From: Agromyces sp. SYSU T00194 | GTDB lineage: Bacteria > Actinomycetota > Actinomycetes > Actinomycetales > Microbacteriaceae | Assembly (NCBI RefSeq): GCF_040496035.1 | Contig: NZ_JBEPJZ010000001.1 | Location: forward strand, 124,001 to 188,000 | DNA length: 64,000 bases | Reading direction: 5' to 3' | Shown: positions 35,508-44,800 of the stretch, piece by piece | Numbering within the stretch: the first letter of the stretch is position 1 | Layout of the letters: the number at the start of each line of letters is the position of its first letter | The notes under the pieces: model-generated | Databases searched by the model: none | What the model saw: only the letters and a program-made list of their open reading frames with translations | Told to the model about the DNA's origin: nothing | Position numbers and translations under genes: made by a program

Positions 35508-36988
35508 GCCGCCGCCACCGGGTTCCGCGACGCCGCCTCGATCGCCCGCAGGAGCGCCTCGCCCACGAGGCGCGAGCCGCCGAAGGTCGCCACGTCGGCG
35601 TAGGCGCGGTCGACGCCGGGCCACCCCATGTCGACGACGACCACGTCCTCGCGCACGGCACGCAGCGCGTCCACGCAGGCGCGCGCGAAGGCGTGCCGGT
35701 GCACGTCACGGCCGACGACCAGGACGGGGCCGCGCAGGGCGGATGCCGGAAGGGGCGCGTCGCCCTCGCGCACCGTCACCACGTCATCGCAGGCCTCGGC
35801 CGGCGGCCCCCACGGCGCGACGCCGACGGCGATGTTCGCGGCCGACTCGAGGCGCACGAGCGTCGCCGGCGCGCCGCCGCGCGCGAGGCGCTCACGTGCG
35901 GTGCCCGACACCTCGAACGATGCCGCGATGCGCGCGAGCTCGGCCCCGTGGTCGACCGGCGCGGGCGCCCCGGACGCTCGCTGCTCGGGAGCGGGCCCGG
36001 CGAGTGCGCGCACGCGCCCGGCGGCATCCGCCACCCGCTCCGCGGGCAGCCTGCCCCCGGCGATCGCGTCGTGCACGGCCGCCACGATCGCGTCGAGCAG
36101 GTCCTCGGTGGTGTCCGTGCCGATGCAGAGCAGGTCGCAGCCCGCGGCGAGGGCGCGCACGGCCGCCTCGGGGATGCCGTGCACGCCGCTCGCCCCGTGC
36201 ATGTCGAGCGCGTCGCTCACGACGACGCCCTCGAACCCCGACTCCGCGCGGAGCAGGCGAACCACGCGCGCTGACAGGGTGGCCGGGTGTTCCGCATCCA
36301 GCTGCGGGAGCAGGATGTGGCTGGTCATCACGGTGCGGACCCCGGCGTCGATCGCCGCGCGGAACGGCACCAGCTCGCGGGCGGCGAGCTCGTCTGCCGA
36401 GCGATCGACGACCGGCAGCGCGACGTGCGAGTCCGCGTCGGTGTCGCCGTGGCCCGGGAAGTGCTTCGCGCTGGCGCTCACGCCGGTGGACTGCAGCCCG
36501 CGCGTCCAGGCGGCCGCGTGCCGGGCGACGAGCTCGGGGTCGGTGCCGAAGCTGCGCGTGCCGATGACCGGGTTGTCGGGGTTGGAGTTGATGTCGACGT
36601 CGGGCGCGAACGCCAGGGTGCATCCGCTCGCCCGCAGGGCCTCGCCCACCCGCCGGCCGATGGCCTCGGTGTAGGCCGGGTCGTCGATGCGGCCGAGCAC
36701 CGCGTTGCCCGGGTAGGGGGCGCCCACGTCGTAGAACAGGCGGGTGACGTCGCCGCCCTCCTCGTCGATCGCGATGACCGCGAGCGGGTTCGCCGCCGTG
36801 ATCTCCGCGTTCACGCTCGCGAGCTGGTCGGCCGACGCGATGTTCGGGCCGAACACGCACACGCCGCCGAGCCCCTCTGCCAGGCGCTCGCGCACCCAGC
36901 CGGGCAGCCGGGTGCCGGCGAATCCGGGCAGGAGCGTCGTGAGGACGTCGCGCGCGAGGCCGCCGACGCCCGTCTCGGTGCCGGTCAT
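35504..36988 (-). CDS. nagZ: GH3 beta-N-acetylglucosaminidase
   Basis: A 494-residue glycoside hydrolase family 3 protein. The NagZ mark KHFPGHGDTDADSHVALP (residues about 165-182) holds the Asp-His dyad used as acid/base. FAPDVDINSNPDNPVIGTRSFG, VMTSHILLPQL and the nucleophile region VVVSDALDMHG follow. A C-terminal Rossmann-like domain (330-494) makes it longer than single-domain gamma-proteobacterial NagZ and similar to Gram-positive forms. It releases GlcNAc from muropeptide-derived or chitin-type oligosaccharides. No signal peptide, so it works on imported substrate. The ATG overlaps the permease stop. Confidence 0.9.
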   Translation of the reverse strand: MTGTETGVGGLARDVLTTLLPGFAGTRLPGWVRERLAEGLGGVCVFGPNIASADQLASVNAEITAANPLAVIAIDEEGGDVTRLFYDVGAPYPGNAVLGRIDDPAYTEAIGRRVGEALRASGCTLAFAPDVDINSNPDNPVIGTRSFGTDPELVARHAAAWTRGLQSTGVSASAKHFPGHGDTDADSHVALPVVDRSADELAARELVPFRAAIDAGVRTVMTSHILLPQLDAEHPATLSARVVRLLRAESGFEGVVVSDALDMHGASGVHGIPEAAVRALAAGCDLLCIGTDTTEDLLDAIVAAVHDAIAGGRLPAERVADAAGRVRALAGPAPEQRASGAPAPVDHGAELARIAASFEVSGTARERLARGGAPATLVRLESAANIAVGVAPWGPPAEACDDVVTVREGDAPLPASALRGPVLVVGRDVHRHAFARACVDALRAVREDVVVVDMGWPGVDRAYADVATFGGSRLVGEALLRAIEAASRNPVAAA

Positions 36989-37935
36989 CCCTTGACCGCC
37001 CCCGAAACCATGCCGCTGGTCATGCGGTTCTGCACGATGAGGAAGAAGACCACGACCGGGATCGCGATGAGGGTCGAACCCGCCATGAGCTGCGCCCAGT
37101 CGGTGCCGCCGTTCGGGTCGAGGAACGTGCGCAGCCAGACCGGCAGCGTCATCGCCTCGGGGCGCGGGTTGATGACCAGCGCGAACACGAACTCGTTCCA
37201 GGCCTGGATGAACCCGAAGACGCCGGTGGCGACGAGCCCGGGGGCGAGCAACGGGAACGTGATGCGCCAGAACGCCTGGGTGCGGCTCAGGCCGTCGATC
37301 ATCGCGGCCTCCTCGAGGTCGGCGGGCACGCCGTCGACGAACCCGCGGAGCGTCCAGATCGTGAACGGCAGCACGGTGGCCACGTACACGAGCGTGAGGC
37401 CGGCGATCGAGTTGAGCAGGTGCCACGAGTCCATCACCCGGAACATCGAGATGATCATGGCCTCGGCCGGGATCATCTGGATGATCAGGATCGTGATGAT
37501 GAACGACACCCGGCTGCGGAAGCGGAAGCGGGTCACCGCCACGGCCGCGAGGAACGCGAACACGAGGGTGATGAGCACCGTCAGCAGGGTGATCTGCAGC
37601 GAGTTCGCCAGGGCCGGCAGGAACGGCGCGCGCTCGTAGTGGAAGATGATGTCGACGTAGTTCTGGAGGCTCCCGTTCTCGGGCCAGAAGTGCACCTCGC
37701 TGCCGCGTACCTGCGCGTTGGGCTGCAGCGACGTGTTCACCATCCAGTAGACCGGGAACACGCTCATGGCGAAGATCACGACGGCGGATGCCGCGAGCAG
37801 CACGCTCACGACGCGGGAGCGCATGCTCCGGGGGCGACGCGTCCGCGCCGCGCGGTCCGGCGCGGGTGCGCCCCCGCGAGGCGTCCCGGTGACGGCGGCG
37901 CGCGTGTCGGCGGCGGCCGTGGGTGCGGCGGTCAT
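36985..37935 (-). CDS. sugar ABC transporter permease, MalG-like
   Basis: A 316-residue inner subunit of a CUT1 sugar importer with six spans after an N-terminal tail rich in Ala and Arg. The ATPase-contact EAA loop is DLEEAAMIDGLSRTQAFWRITFPLLAPG (residues about 205-232). Membrane parts are typical of MalG (FPVYWMVNTSLQPNAQV, AFLAAVAVTRFRFR). The start overlaps the upstream permease stop (ATGA), and its own stop overlaps nagZ. Confidence 0.92.
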   Translation of the reverse strand: MTAAPTAAADTRAAVTGTPRGGAPAPDRAARTRRPRSMRSRVVSVLLAASAVVIFAMSVFPVYWMVNTSLQPNAQVRGSEVHFWPENGSLQNYVDIIFHYERAPFLPALANSLQITLLTVLITLVFAFLAAVAVTRFRFRSRVSFIITILIIQMIPAEAMIISMFRVMDSWHLLNSIAGLTLVYVATVLPFTIWTLRGFVDGVPADLEEAAMIDGLSRTQAFWRITFPLLAPGLVATGVFGFIQAWNEFVFALVINPRPEAMTLPVWLRTFLDPNGGTDWAQLMAGSTLIAIPVVVFFLIVQNRMTSGMVSGAVKG

Positions 37936-38909
37936 CGGTCCTCCTTGAGGCTCTGGCGGACGTAGTAGAGGGAGATCGCGACCAGGAACAGCACCACGAT
38001 CACGGAGATCGCGCCGCCGGCGCCGAAGTCGCCCGTGCCGAGCGAGACGCGGTAGATGTAGACGCCGAGCGTGTTGGTCTGCTCGGCGAGGCCGCCGAGT
38101 GCCTGGAGGGCGTAGATCTGCGTGAAGACGCGCAGGTCCCAGATGACCTGCAGGATCGTCACGACGATGAGGATCGGACGCAGGAACGGCACGATCACGA
38201 GGAAGAACCGCTGGAACGGGCCGGCGCCGTCGAGCTGCGCCGCCTCGAGCACCTCGTCGGGCACCTGGGTGAGGCCCGCGAAGACCGTGAAGGCGACGAA
38301 CGGGATGGCGCCCCAGACGATCACGATGCCCGCGACGAAGAAGAAGCTGAGCGGGTCGAGGAGCCACGAGTGGCCGCGGAAGTCGAGCCCGAACCACTCG
38401 GAGAGCGCGTAGTTCAGCACGCCGTACTGGGAGTCGAAGATCCAGCCCCACACGATGGTCGCCGACAGGGGCGGCATCGCCCAGGCCAGCAGCAGCCCGA
38501 TCGAGACGAGCAGGCGCCAGCCGGCGGCGAGCCTGCGCATCAGGAGGGCGACCAGCACCCCGAGGACCATGGTGATGACCACGCACGCGGCGGCGAAGAG
38601 CACCGACCGGCCGAGGACCTCCCAGAACTCCGGGTCGCCGAGCACGCCGAGGTAGTTGCCCAGCCCGACGAACTCGGGCGGGGCGCCGAAGACCTGCGCA
38701 CGGCCGAACTCCTGGAACGACATGATGACCAGCTGCAGCAGCGGCCAGCCGATGACGGCGACGAGGACGACGAGCGACGGGACGAGCAGCGCGTACGGCG
38801 TGAGTCGCCCGCGGCGCCGGGCGGGCCGCGGCGAGCGCGTCGGCTCGTCGGGCGCCTGGGGCCCGGACTCGTCCCGGGCCGGGGCCTCGGGTCGGGTGAC
38901 GGTGCTCAT
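37932..38909 (-). CDS. sugar ABC transporter permease, MalF/UgpA-like
   Basis: A 325-residue CUT1 permease with six spans. The EAA loop is EVLEAAQLDGAGPFQRFFLVIVPFLRPI (residues about 205-232). A charged, proline-rich N-terminal tail precedes TM1. It pairs with the MalG-like permease. The gene begins after a structured 191-nt gap downstream of the binding-protein gene. No ATPase gene is in the operon, so a shared MsiK-type ATPase elsewhere is expected. Confidence 0.92.
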   Translation of the reverse strand: MSTVTRPEAPARDESGPQAPDEPTRSPRPARRRGRLTPYALLVPSLVVLVAVIGWPLLQLVIMSFQEFGRAQVFGAPPEFVGLGNYLGVLGDPEFWEVLGRSVLFAAACVVITMVLGVLVALLMRRLAAGWRLLVSIGLLLAWAMPPLSATIVWGWIFDSQYGVLNYALSEWFGLDFRGHSWLLDPLSFFFVAGIVIVWGAIPFVAFTVFAGLTQVPDEVLEAAQLDGAGPFQRFFLVIVPFLRPILIVVTILQVIWDLRVFTQIYALQALGGLAEQTNTLGVYIYRVSLGTGDFGAGGAISVIVVLFLVAISLYYVRQSLKEDR

Positions 38910-38973
38910 GGATGACTCCTGGGTCGAGCGGGTGCGTTGCCATCATGCGCGCGGCAGCGCGAAAAGAACAGGG

Positions 38974-39012
38974 ATGCCCGGCACGACGTGTGGTGCCGGT
39001 CGTGCCGGGCAT
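38974..39012 (-). promoter_or_regulatory. intercistronic hairpin between the binding-protein and permease genes (distal)
   Basis: ATGCCCGGCACGAC (38974-38987) and GTCGTGCCGGGCAT (38999-39012) form a perfect 14-bp stem with an 11-nt loop. It lies 65 nt before the permease start. Such hairpins in sugar ABC operons slow 3' decay or stop some transcripts, so that the binding protein is made in excess. Confidence 0.7.
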
Positions 39013-39036
39013 CGTCGGGCCCGTGGGCCCGGGGTC

Positions 39037-39091
39037 GGCCGCGGTGCGGCCGGTTCCGGGCCGGCGACGTGTGTGGTCGCCGCCGGCCCGG
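39037..39091 (-). terminator. tandem hairpins just after the binding-protein gene
   Basis: GGCCGC-GGT-GCGGCC (39037-39051) and a longer stem of CCGGGCCGGCGAC (39056-39068) with GTCGCCGCCGGCCCGG (39076-39091, 3-nt bulge) lie within 65 nt of the stop codon at 39101. No U-tract follows. Partial termination or mRNA stabilisation is likely. Confidence 0.5.
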
Positions 39092-39100
39092 AGGTGGGGA

Positions 39101-40342
39101 CTAGCCGTTGAGGATGTCCTCGATCTTCTCGTCGACCTCGGCCGCGAGTTCGGCGACGTCGCCGCCCTGGGCGATCTTCACGAAGAAGTCCTCCAACACG
39201 CGCGAGGCCTCGACCTCGGCCCAGTTCGGCGACGCCGGGGTCAGCTTCGCGCTACCCGCGGCGGCGGTGAAGGCCTGGGCCTCCGGGCTGTCGCCCAGGG
39301 TGGTCGCGAGCGACTGCTTGGCCGGGATGAGGCCGTTCTCGCCGTAGATCGTCTGGAACTCGTCGCTCAGGATGATCGCCAGCGCGTCCTTCGCCAGCTC
39401 GGGGTACTCCGACTTCGCCGAGATGCCGATGTTCGAGCCGCCGGCGAAGGCCTGCGCGGCACCGCCGTCGGTGCCCGGGAGGGCGTAGACGAGCGGGGCT
39501 GCCGGGGCGTTCTCGGTCTCGCAGCCGCTGGCCAGGCCGAGTGCCCAGTTCGGGGCGGAGAACTGGATCGCGTCACCCTCGCAGTACGGGGTCCACGGCT
39601 CGGCGTTGTCGCCGTCCTTCGGTGCGACCGAGGCGTTCAGCATGAGGTCCTGCACCTGCTCGAGGCCCACGATCGACTCGGGCGAGCTCAGCTGCGCGTC
39701 CCAGCCGTCGCCCTCGGGAACGGCGACCTCGCCGCCGGCCTCCCAGATGAAGGGCAGGGCATTGTACCAGTCCTGGCCGGCGAAGTAGATGCCCGACGTG
39801 CCCTCGTTGTCGGCCGCGAGCTCCTTGGCCTGGGCGATGTAGTCGTCCAGGGTGGCCGGGGCCTCCGAGACGAACGCCGGGTCGGCGAAGACGACGCGCG
39901 CACCCGCGTAGAGCGGCGCGGCGTAGAACGCGCCGTCGTACGAGCCCGCCTCGACGAAGCCGGGGAGGAGGTCGTCGCCGCCGAGGGCGTCGTACTCGTC
40001 GGTGATGTCGAGCAGCGCGCCGACCGACGTGAACGCCGGGGCCTGCGTGTTGCCGAACTCGACGAGGTCGGGGCTGTCCGAGCTGGAGAGGCTGGTGGTC
40101 AGCTTGTCGACCAGGCCGTCCCACGACTGCTCCTCGATCGTGAGGGTCGAGCCGGGGTGCTCCGCCTCGAACGTCTCGACGAGGTAGTCGCGGGCGTCCT
40201 GGGGCGTGTCCGCGCCGACGAGCCAGACCCGGAGGTCACCCGTCTCGGGCTCCGCCTCGGAAGCAGCGTCGCCTCCCGAAGCACAACCGGCGAGGGCGAG
40301 CGCAGCAGCGGCGCCGAGCGCCACGATGCCGAGTTTCCGCAT
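39101..40342 (-). CDS. sugar ABC transporter substrate-binding lipoprotein
   Basis: A 413-residue extracellular family 1 binding protein. The leader MRKLGIVALGAAAALALAGC has a lipobox with the lipidated cysteine at 20. The mature chain starts with an acidic linker and has LRVWLVGADTPQDARDYLVETFEAEHPG, TSLSSSDSPDLVEFGNTQAPAF and a C-terminal VLEDFFVKIAQGGDV, as in CUT1 proteins. The position ahead of two permeases, NagZ, ROK kinase and NagB implies a GlcNAc-containing oligosaccharide as ligand. AAAGGAAA lies before the ATG at 40342. Confidence 0.92.
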   Translation of the reverse strand: MRKLGIVALGAAAALALAGCASGGDAASEAEPETGDLRVWLVGADTPQDARDYLVETFEAEHPGSTLTIEEQSWDGLVDKLTTSLSSSDSPDLVEFGNTQAPAFTSVGALLDITDEYDALGGDDLLPGFVEAGSYDGAFYAAPLYAGARVVFADPAFVSEAPATLDDYIAQAKELAADNEGTSGIYFAGQDWYNALPFIWEAGGEVAVPEGDGWDAQLSSPESIVGLEQVQDLMLNASVAPKDGDNAEPWTPYCEGDAIQFSAPNWALGLASGCETENAPAAPLVYALPGTDGGAAQAFAGGSNIGISAKSEYPELAKDALAIILSDEFQTIYGENGLIPAKQSLATTLGDSPEAQAFTAAAGSAKLTPASPNWAEVEASRVLEDFFVKIAQGGDVAELAAEVDEKIEDILNG

Positions 40343-40412
40343 TGCTGTGTTTCCTTTCGTAGGGAATGTGGTCACCGGCCGGGGCGCCGGGTTCCATGGT
40401 GCAGGAGTCCGA

Positions 40413-41681
40413 TTACGAGACCCCGAGTTGGCCGGAGAGGACCATGACGGCCGCGCCGCGCAGGACGATGTCCTGCCCATGCGTGGTCATCCGGAGCCGG
40501 AGATCGCGGTTCACGTCCGCCATCGTCCGGTTCCGGAGCGTCTCGACGGCCGCCTCTCGCAAGGGGCCGTCAAGCAGTTCGGACGGACCGCTCAGCACGA
40601 CCTCGGCGAGGTTGAGCGCTCCGACCACGGGGGCGAGCACGATGCCGAGTCGGCGGCCCGCCTCCCGAAGCGTGGTGTCGCGCGCCGCGGCGCGCGCATC
40701 GTCGTCGCCGGCGGCCGCGGTGGCGGCGGCCAGCTCGGCGATCAGGCGCGGCTCGGCGAGCCACGCCTCGAGGCATCCGTGCTTGCCGCACGCGCACGCG
40801 GGGCCGCCGTCGGTGCCGACGACCACGTGCCCGATCTCGCCGGCCGCGTAGTCGCCGCCGACGAGGGGGCGGCCGCCCACGATGAGCCCGGCACCGACGC
40901 CGAGGCCGACCTTGACGAGGATCACGTCGTCGTCGCCGTCACGGGTGGCGTGCTCCGCCAGCACGGCGGCGTTCGCGTCGTTGGCGACGTGCACGGGCAC
41001 GCCCGCGACGGCGTGGATGCGCGACCGCAGGTCGAGGCCCGTCCAGCCGAGGTTCGGTGCGCGGCGCACGACGCCCGCATCGTCGACGACTCCGGGCGAG
41101 CCGACGCCGACGCCGAGGATCGGGGCGGATGCGGCCAGCGCGAGCCGCTCGACGAGCGCGACGACGCGCGCCACGGCGTCCTCGCCGGTCGCTCCCGAGA
41201 GCGCGACCTCGTCGCGGTGCACGACCGCGCCCTCGAGGTCGAGCACGGCGCCGCGGAGGACCGCGGCGTCGGAGAGGTCGACCCCGAGGATCTGGAAGGC
41301 GTCGCGGGCGATGTCGATGAGCGTGGCCGGCTTGCCCGGGCGGGCCGACTCGCGCTGGCCCAGCTCGACGACGAGGCCCTCGGCGATGAGCTCTGCGACC
41401 AGGTCGGAGACCGTGACGCGGGTCAGCCCGGTCTCGCGCGCCACATCGGCACGGCTGCGGGCGCCCGCGGTGTAGAGGGTCTGAAGCACCAGCGACCGGT
41501 TGTGACGCCGGGCGTGCTCGGGGAGCCGCTTGCCGCTCGGGCGGAGGCTGCGTGCGAAGGGCGCCGGGGCCTGGTCGACGCGCAGTACGGACGTTGCCCG
41601 CGGGGCGCCGGCGGCCTCGCCGACCCCCGGGTGCGCGCCCTCGATGAGGGAGGCGCTGCGCTGCACGTCCGGCGTGGTCAT
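40413..41681 (-). CDS. ROK-family transcriptional regulator (NagC/XylR type)
   Basis: A 422-residue ROK repressor. A disordered N-terminus (1-55) leads to a MarR-like helix-turn-helix (HNRSLVLQTLYTAGARSRADVARETGLTRVTVSDLVAELIAEGLV, about 60-105). A ROK sugar-binding domain follows (ILGVDLSDAAV, VGVGSPGVVDDAG, VANDANAAVLAEH, and the zinc motif with CACGKHGCLEAW). It probably senses GlcNAc or GlcNAc-6-P and controls the adjacent operon, whose first gene begins 70 nt downstream. The palindrome at its own start suggests autoregulation. Confidence 0.9.
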   Translation of the reverse strand: MTTPDVQRSASLIEGAHPGVGEAAGAPRATSVLRVDQAPAPFARSLRPSGKRLPEHARRHNRSLVLQTLYTAGARSRADVARETGLTRVTVSDLVAELIAEGLVVELGQRESARPGKPATLIDIARDAFQILGVDLSDAAVLRGAVLDLEGAVVHRDEVALSGATGEDAVARVVALVERLALAASAPILGVGVGSPGVVDDAGVVRRAPNLGWTGLDLRSRIHAVAGVPVHVANDANAAVLAEHATRDGDDDVILVKVGLGVGAGLIVGGRPLVGGDYAAGEIGHVVVGTDGGPACACGKHGCLEAWLAEPRLIAELAAATAAAGDDDARAAARDTTLREAGRRLGIVLAPVVGALNLAEVVLSGPSELLDGPLREAAVETLRNRTMADVNRDLRLRMTTHGQDIVLRGAAVMVLSGQLGVS

Positions 41682-41709
41682 GTTTGTTAGTAAACCTTAC
41701 GAACAAACA
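41681..41709. promoter_or_regulatory. 29-bp palindromic operator at the ROK regulator start
   Basis: Arms TGTTTGTT and AACAAACA (8 bp) enclose GTAA and TTAC (4 bp) around a central ACC, with one mismatch on each side. The ROK start codon begins at 41681, so the dyad covers the promoter and start region. The AT-rich sequence stands out in this GC-rich DNA. It is very likely bound by the ROK protein itself. Confidence 0.75.
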
Positions 41710-41800
41710 TCCCGCAAGAGTTCTCCACGAATTCGCCCGCCCGTTATCGAGTCGTGACACGGGCGCGTCGAGGTCGCGCCGTGGCTCCCCCGGGAACGCC

Positions 41801-41835
41801 GAACGGGCGACGGATCCGCGATCCGCCGCCCGTTC
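41801..41835 (-). terminator. terminator hairpin after the subtilase gene
   Basis: GAACGGGCG...CGCCCGTTC (9 bp) enclose CGGATC-CGC-GATCCG (6 bp) with one unpaired base on each side. It is 17 nt past the subtilase stop. No T-tract. Confidence 0.65.
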
Positions 41836-41851
41836 GTGTCGCCCGCGAGGG

Positions 41852-44800
41852 CTATTCGGTGCCGACCTCCAGCGCCGTGCCGAAGCCGGACTCGCCGTAG
41901 GCGACGTACCCGAGGTACGTCTCGCCCGCGTCGAGGCCCGACCAGGACAGCGTGTACGTCGCTTCCTCGCCCTGCACGCCCGGCAGCGGGTTCGGCGAGG
42001 CGCTCAGGTCGCCCACGCCACCCGGCATCACGGTGTAGGAGTCGAGGTCGTACATCTCGTCCTGCCCCGCGTAGACCTGCGCGACGATCTCGTAGTACCC
42101 GGGCTCGGGTGCGAGGAGGTCGACGCGCTCGTCCGCGTCACCCGTCGCCGAGTACCACAGCGCGACACGGGTGCCGCGCTTGCCGTCGAGTTGGTAGATG
42201 AGCAGGTCGAGGTCCGCCGCGTCGTTGTACGCGTCCAGATCCCAGCGCTGGAAGGTCACGCCCTCGGGGATCTCGACGAACCAGGTCGCCTCGTCTCCGG
42301 TGCTGCCCGAACCGCTGTACGCCTTGTTCGGGCCGCCCTTCTTGACCTTGAGCTGCTCCGCGGGAGCGAGCCCTGCGACAGTGAGCGGGATGTCGCCGGT
42401 GAAGCCGGGCGTCACGCTGACGTCGACCGAACCGGTGGTTCCCGTACCCACCTCGTCTGAGGGCGCATCGAGCGAGACCGGCTGCACCGCGACCGGGCTG
42501 TGCACGACGGTGGCGCCGCTCACCCAGTCGATCGAACCGGTCGTGAACTGGTCGACCGGGGCGTCGGTGCGGGTGAAGGTCACCGTGTAGGAGGCCTCCT
42601 CCCCCGCCGCGCCGAACACCAGCGACGACGGCTCGATGTCCACGTCGAACCCGGCGAGGCCGTTGATCGTCGGCGTGAACGTGCCCGCCTGCGTCGCGGT
42701 GGCCGTTCGGGTCACCGTCTCGGTTCCGGTCAGCGAGCCGACCGCGATCGACGCCTGGTTCAGGTCGCTCGGGTCGACTGGGTCGATGCCGTTGTAGTCG
42801 GCGTAGCCGAGCGCCTCGATGTAGGCGGCCCAGTCGTACACGTCGCTGTCGTACACGAAGCCCGGCGCGAAGAACGACGTCGGGTCGACGTGGCCGGCAC
42901 CCTGCGTGAACGGGTCGGTGACCGCGTCGCCTGCGGCGTCGACCGTGTCGTAGGCGGAGGTCATCATGGCCGACTTCACGGCCATCGGCGACTCGGTCGG
43001 TGCCTCGCCCAGGTAGAACGCGGCGAGACCGGCGATGTGCGGCGACGACATCGACGTGCCGGAGAGGAACTGGTAGGTCCCCTCCTCGCCGTCGGCGTTC
43101 GCGCCCGCGGCCAGGATCGCGACGCCGGGCGCCGAGATGTCCGGCTTCAGCACGTCGCTGCCGTCCGCGAGCACCGGACCGCGCGACGAGAAGCCCGCGA
43201 CCTGCGGCGTCGCCGGCGCGGTGCCGACCTCGCGGCCCTGCGCGAACGAGATCGTCGCACCGGCGGTGCCGGCGTACTCGTACAGCGCGTCACGCTCGGT
43301 GTCGGGCACGTGGATCGTCGGTACCGAGTGCAGGTCGAGGTCGATCGAGTTCGGCGACGGGTTGGCCATGATCATGCCGATGCCGCCCGCGCGAGCCACC
43401 TCGGCCGACTTGTCGACACGGGCGTACGCACCACGGTCGCAGTAGACGATCTTGCCCGTGACGAGCGCCGGGTCGAGCGAGCCGGCGGCGCAGAGGAGCG
43501 CCTCCGATGCCGAGGCCTTGCGCGTCTTGACCTGGTCGCCGCGGACGAAGTCGCCCGAGACGCCGTCGGCCGGAACCGTCACCGACCCGCCGACGGCCTT
43601 CGCGCCGTCACCGGTCGTGGCGGTCGCCTCGTAGCTCGGGATCGTCGACGCGGCCACGGTGGTGATCCACGGTGCAGCATTGTCGAGCGTCGAGGCCGAG
43701 GGACCCGAGTTGCCCGCCGACGCGGCGACGAAGACGCCGGCCGCAGCGGCGTTGAAGAACGCGTAGTCGGTGCCGACCACCGTCGACGTGGCCGCGCCGC
43801 CGCCGATCGAGAAGTTGATCACGTCGACTCCGTCGGCGACCGCGGCGTTGATGCCCGCGAGCAGGTCGCTGCCCGCACAGCCGTCGTCGTCCTGGCTGGC
43901 GGGGTCGGGCCCCGACCAGCAGACCTTGTAGGCCGCGATCTTGGCCGCGGGCGCTACGCCCACGACACCGCCGAAGGCGTTGCTGCCGACCGTGACCTCG
44001 CCGACGGGGTCGCCCGCCGCGGTGCTCGCGGTGTGCGAGCCGTGGCCATCGCCGTCGCGGGGCGAGACGTACTCGCCCACGCTCGCGTCGCCGATGGAGC
44101 CGGCACCGAAACCGTCGACGAAGTACTGCGCGCCGACGATCTTCGTCGAGCAGTCGCTCGCCTCGAACTGCTCGCCGACCTCGCAGGTACCGGTGAACAC
44201 TCCGCCGTCGGCCTTCGCGTAGGTGATCACGTCACCGTCGAGGTACGGCTCGTCGCCGGGCGTCGTGCCCAGCGCGTCGCCCGCGAACGAGGCGTTCTCC
44301 GGCGCGATGCCGGTGTCGAGGATGCCCACGACGATGCCCTCGCCGGCGCTCTCGCGCCCGCCCGTGGCATCCCACACGCCGCCCGTGCCGTCGGCGCCCG
44401 ACCCGAGGCCGAGGAACTCGGTGGAGGGGGTGGCGTCGAGGTGGTAGATCTGGTCGGCTTCGACCGTGACGCCGCGCATGCCGGCCAGCGTCGCCGCCTG
44501 GTCGGCAGTGAGGTCGGCAGCGAAGCCGTTCAGCGCGACCGTGTACGACGTCGCGACCTCCGCGCCGACGCTCTTGGCCAGCTTGTCCTGCTTGGCCTCG
44601 AGGTAGTTCGCGTACGCCCGGGAGTTCTTCGAGGTCGCGTCGAACGCGCGCCCATTGCCCGGCGTGGTCGGCGCGATACCCGAGACGCCACCGTCGTAGG
44701 TGGCGACCGGCGCCTCGTCGAGGAAGACGATGTAGCGCCCGTCGGTGAAGTCGGTCAGGTCGACGTAGCCCGTCGCCCCCGCGCCCGCCGCGGAAGGCGT

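Noticed and set aside
38941..39100. Small gene between the binding protein and permease
   Set aside because: No frame with a start and ribosome site; the sequence is explained by three inverted repeats.
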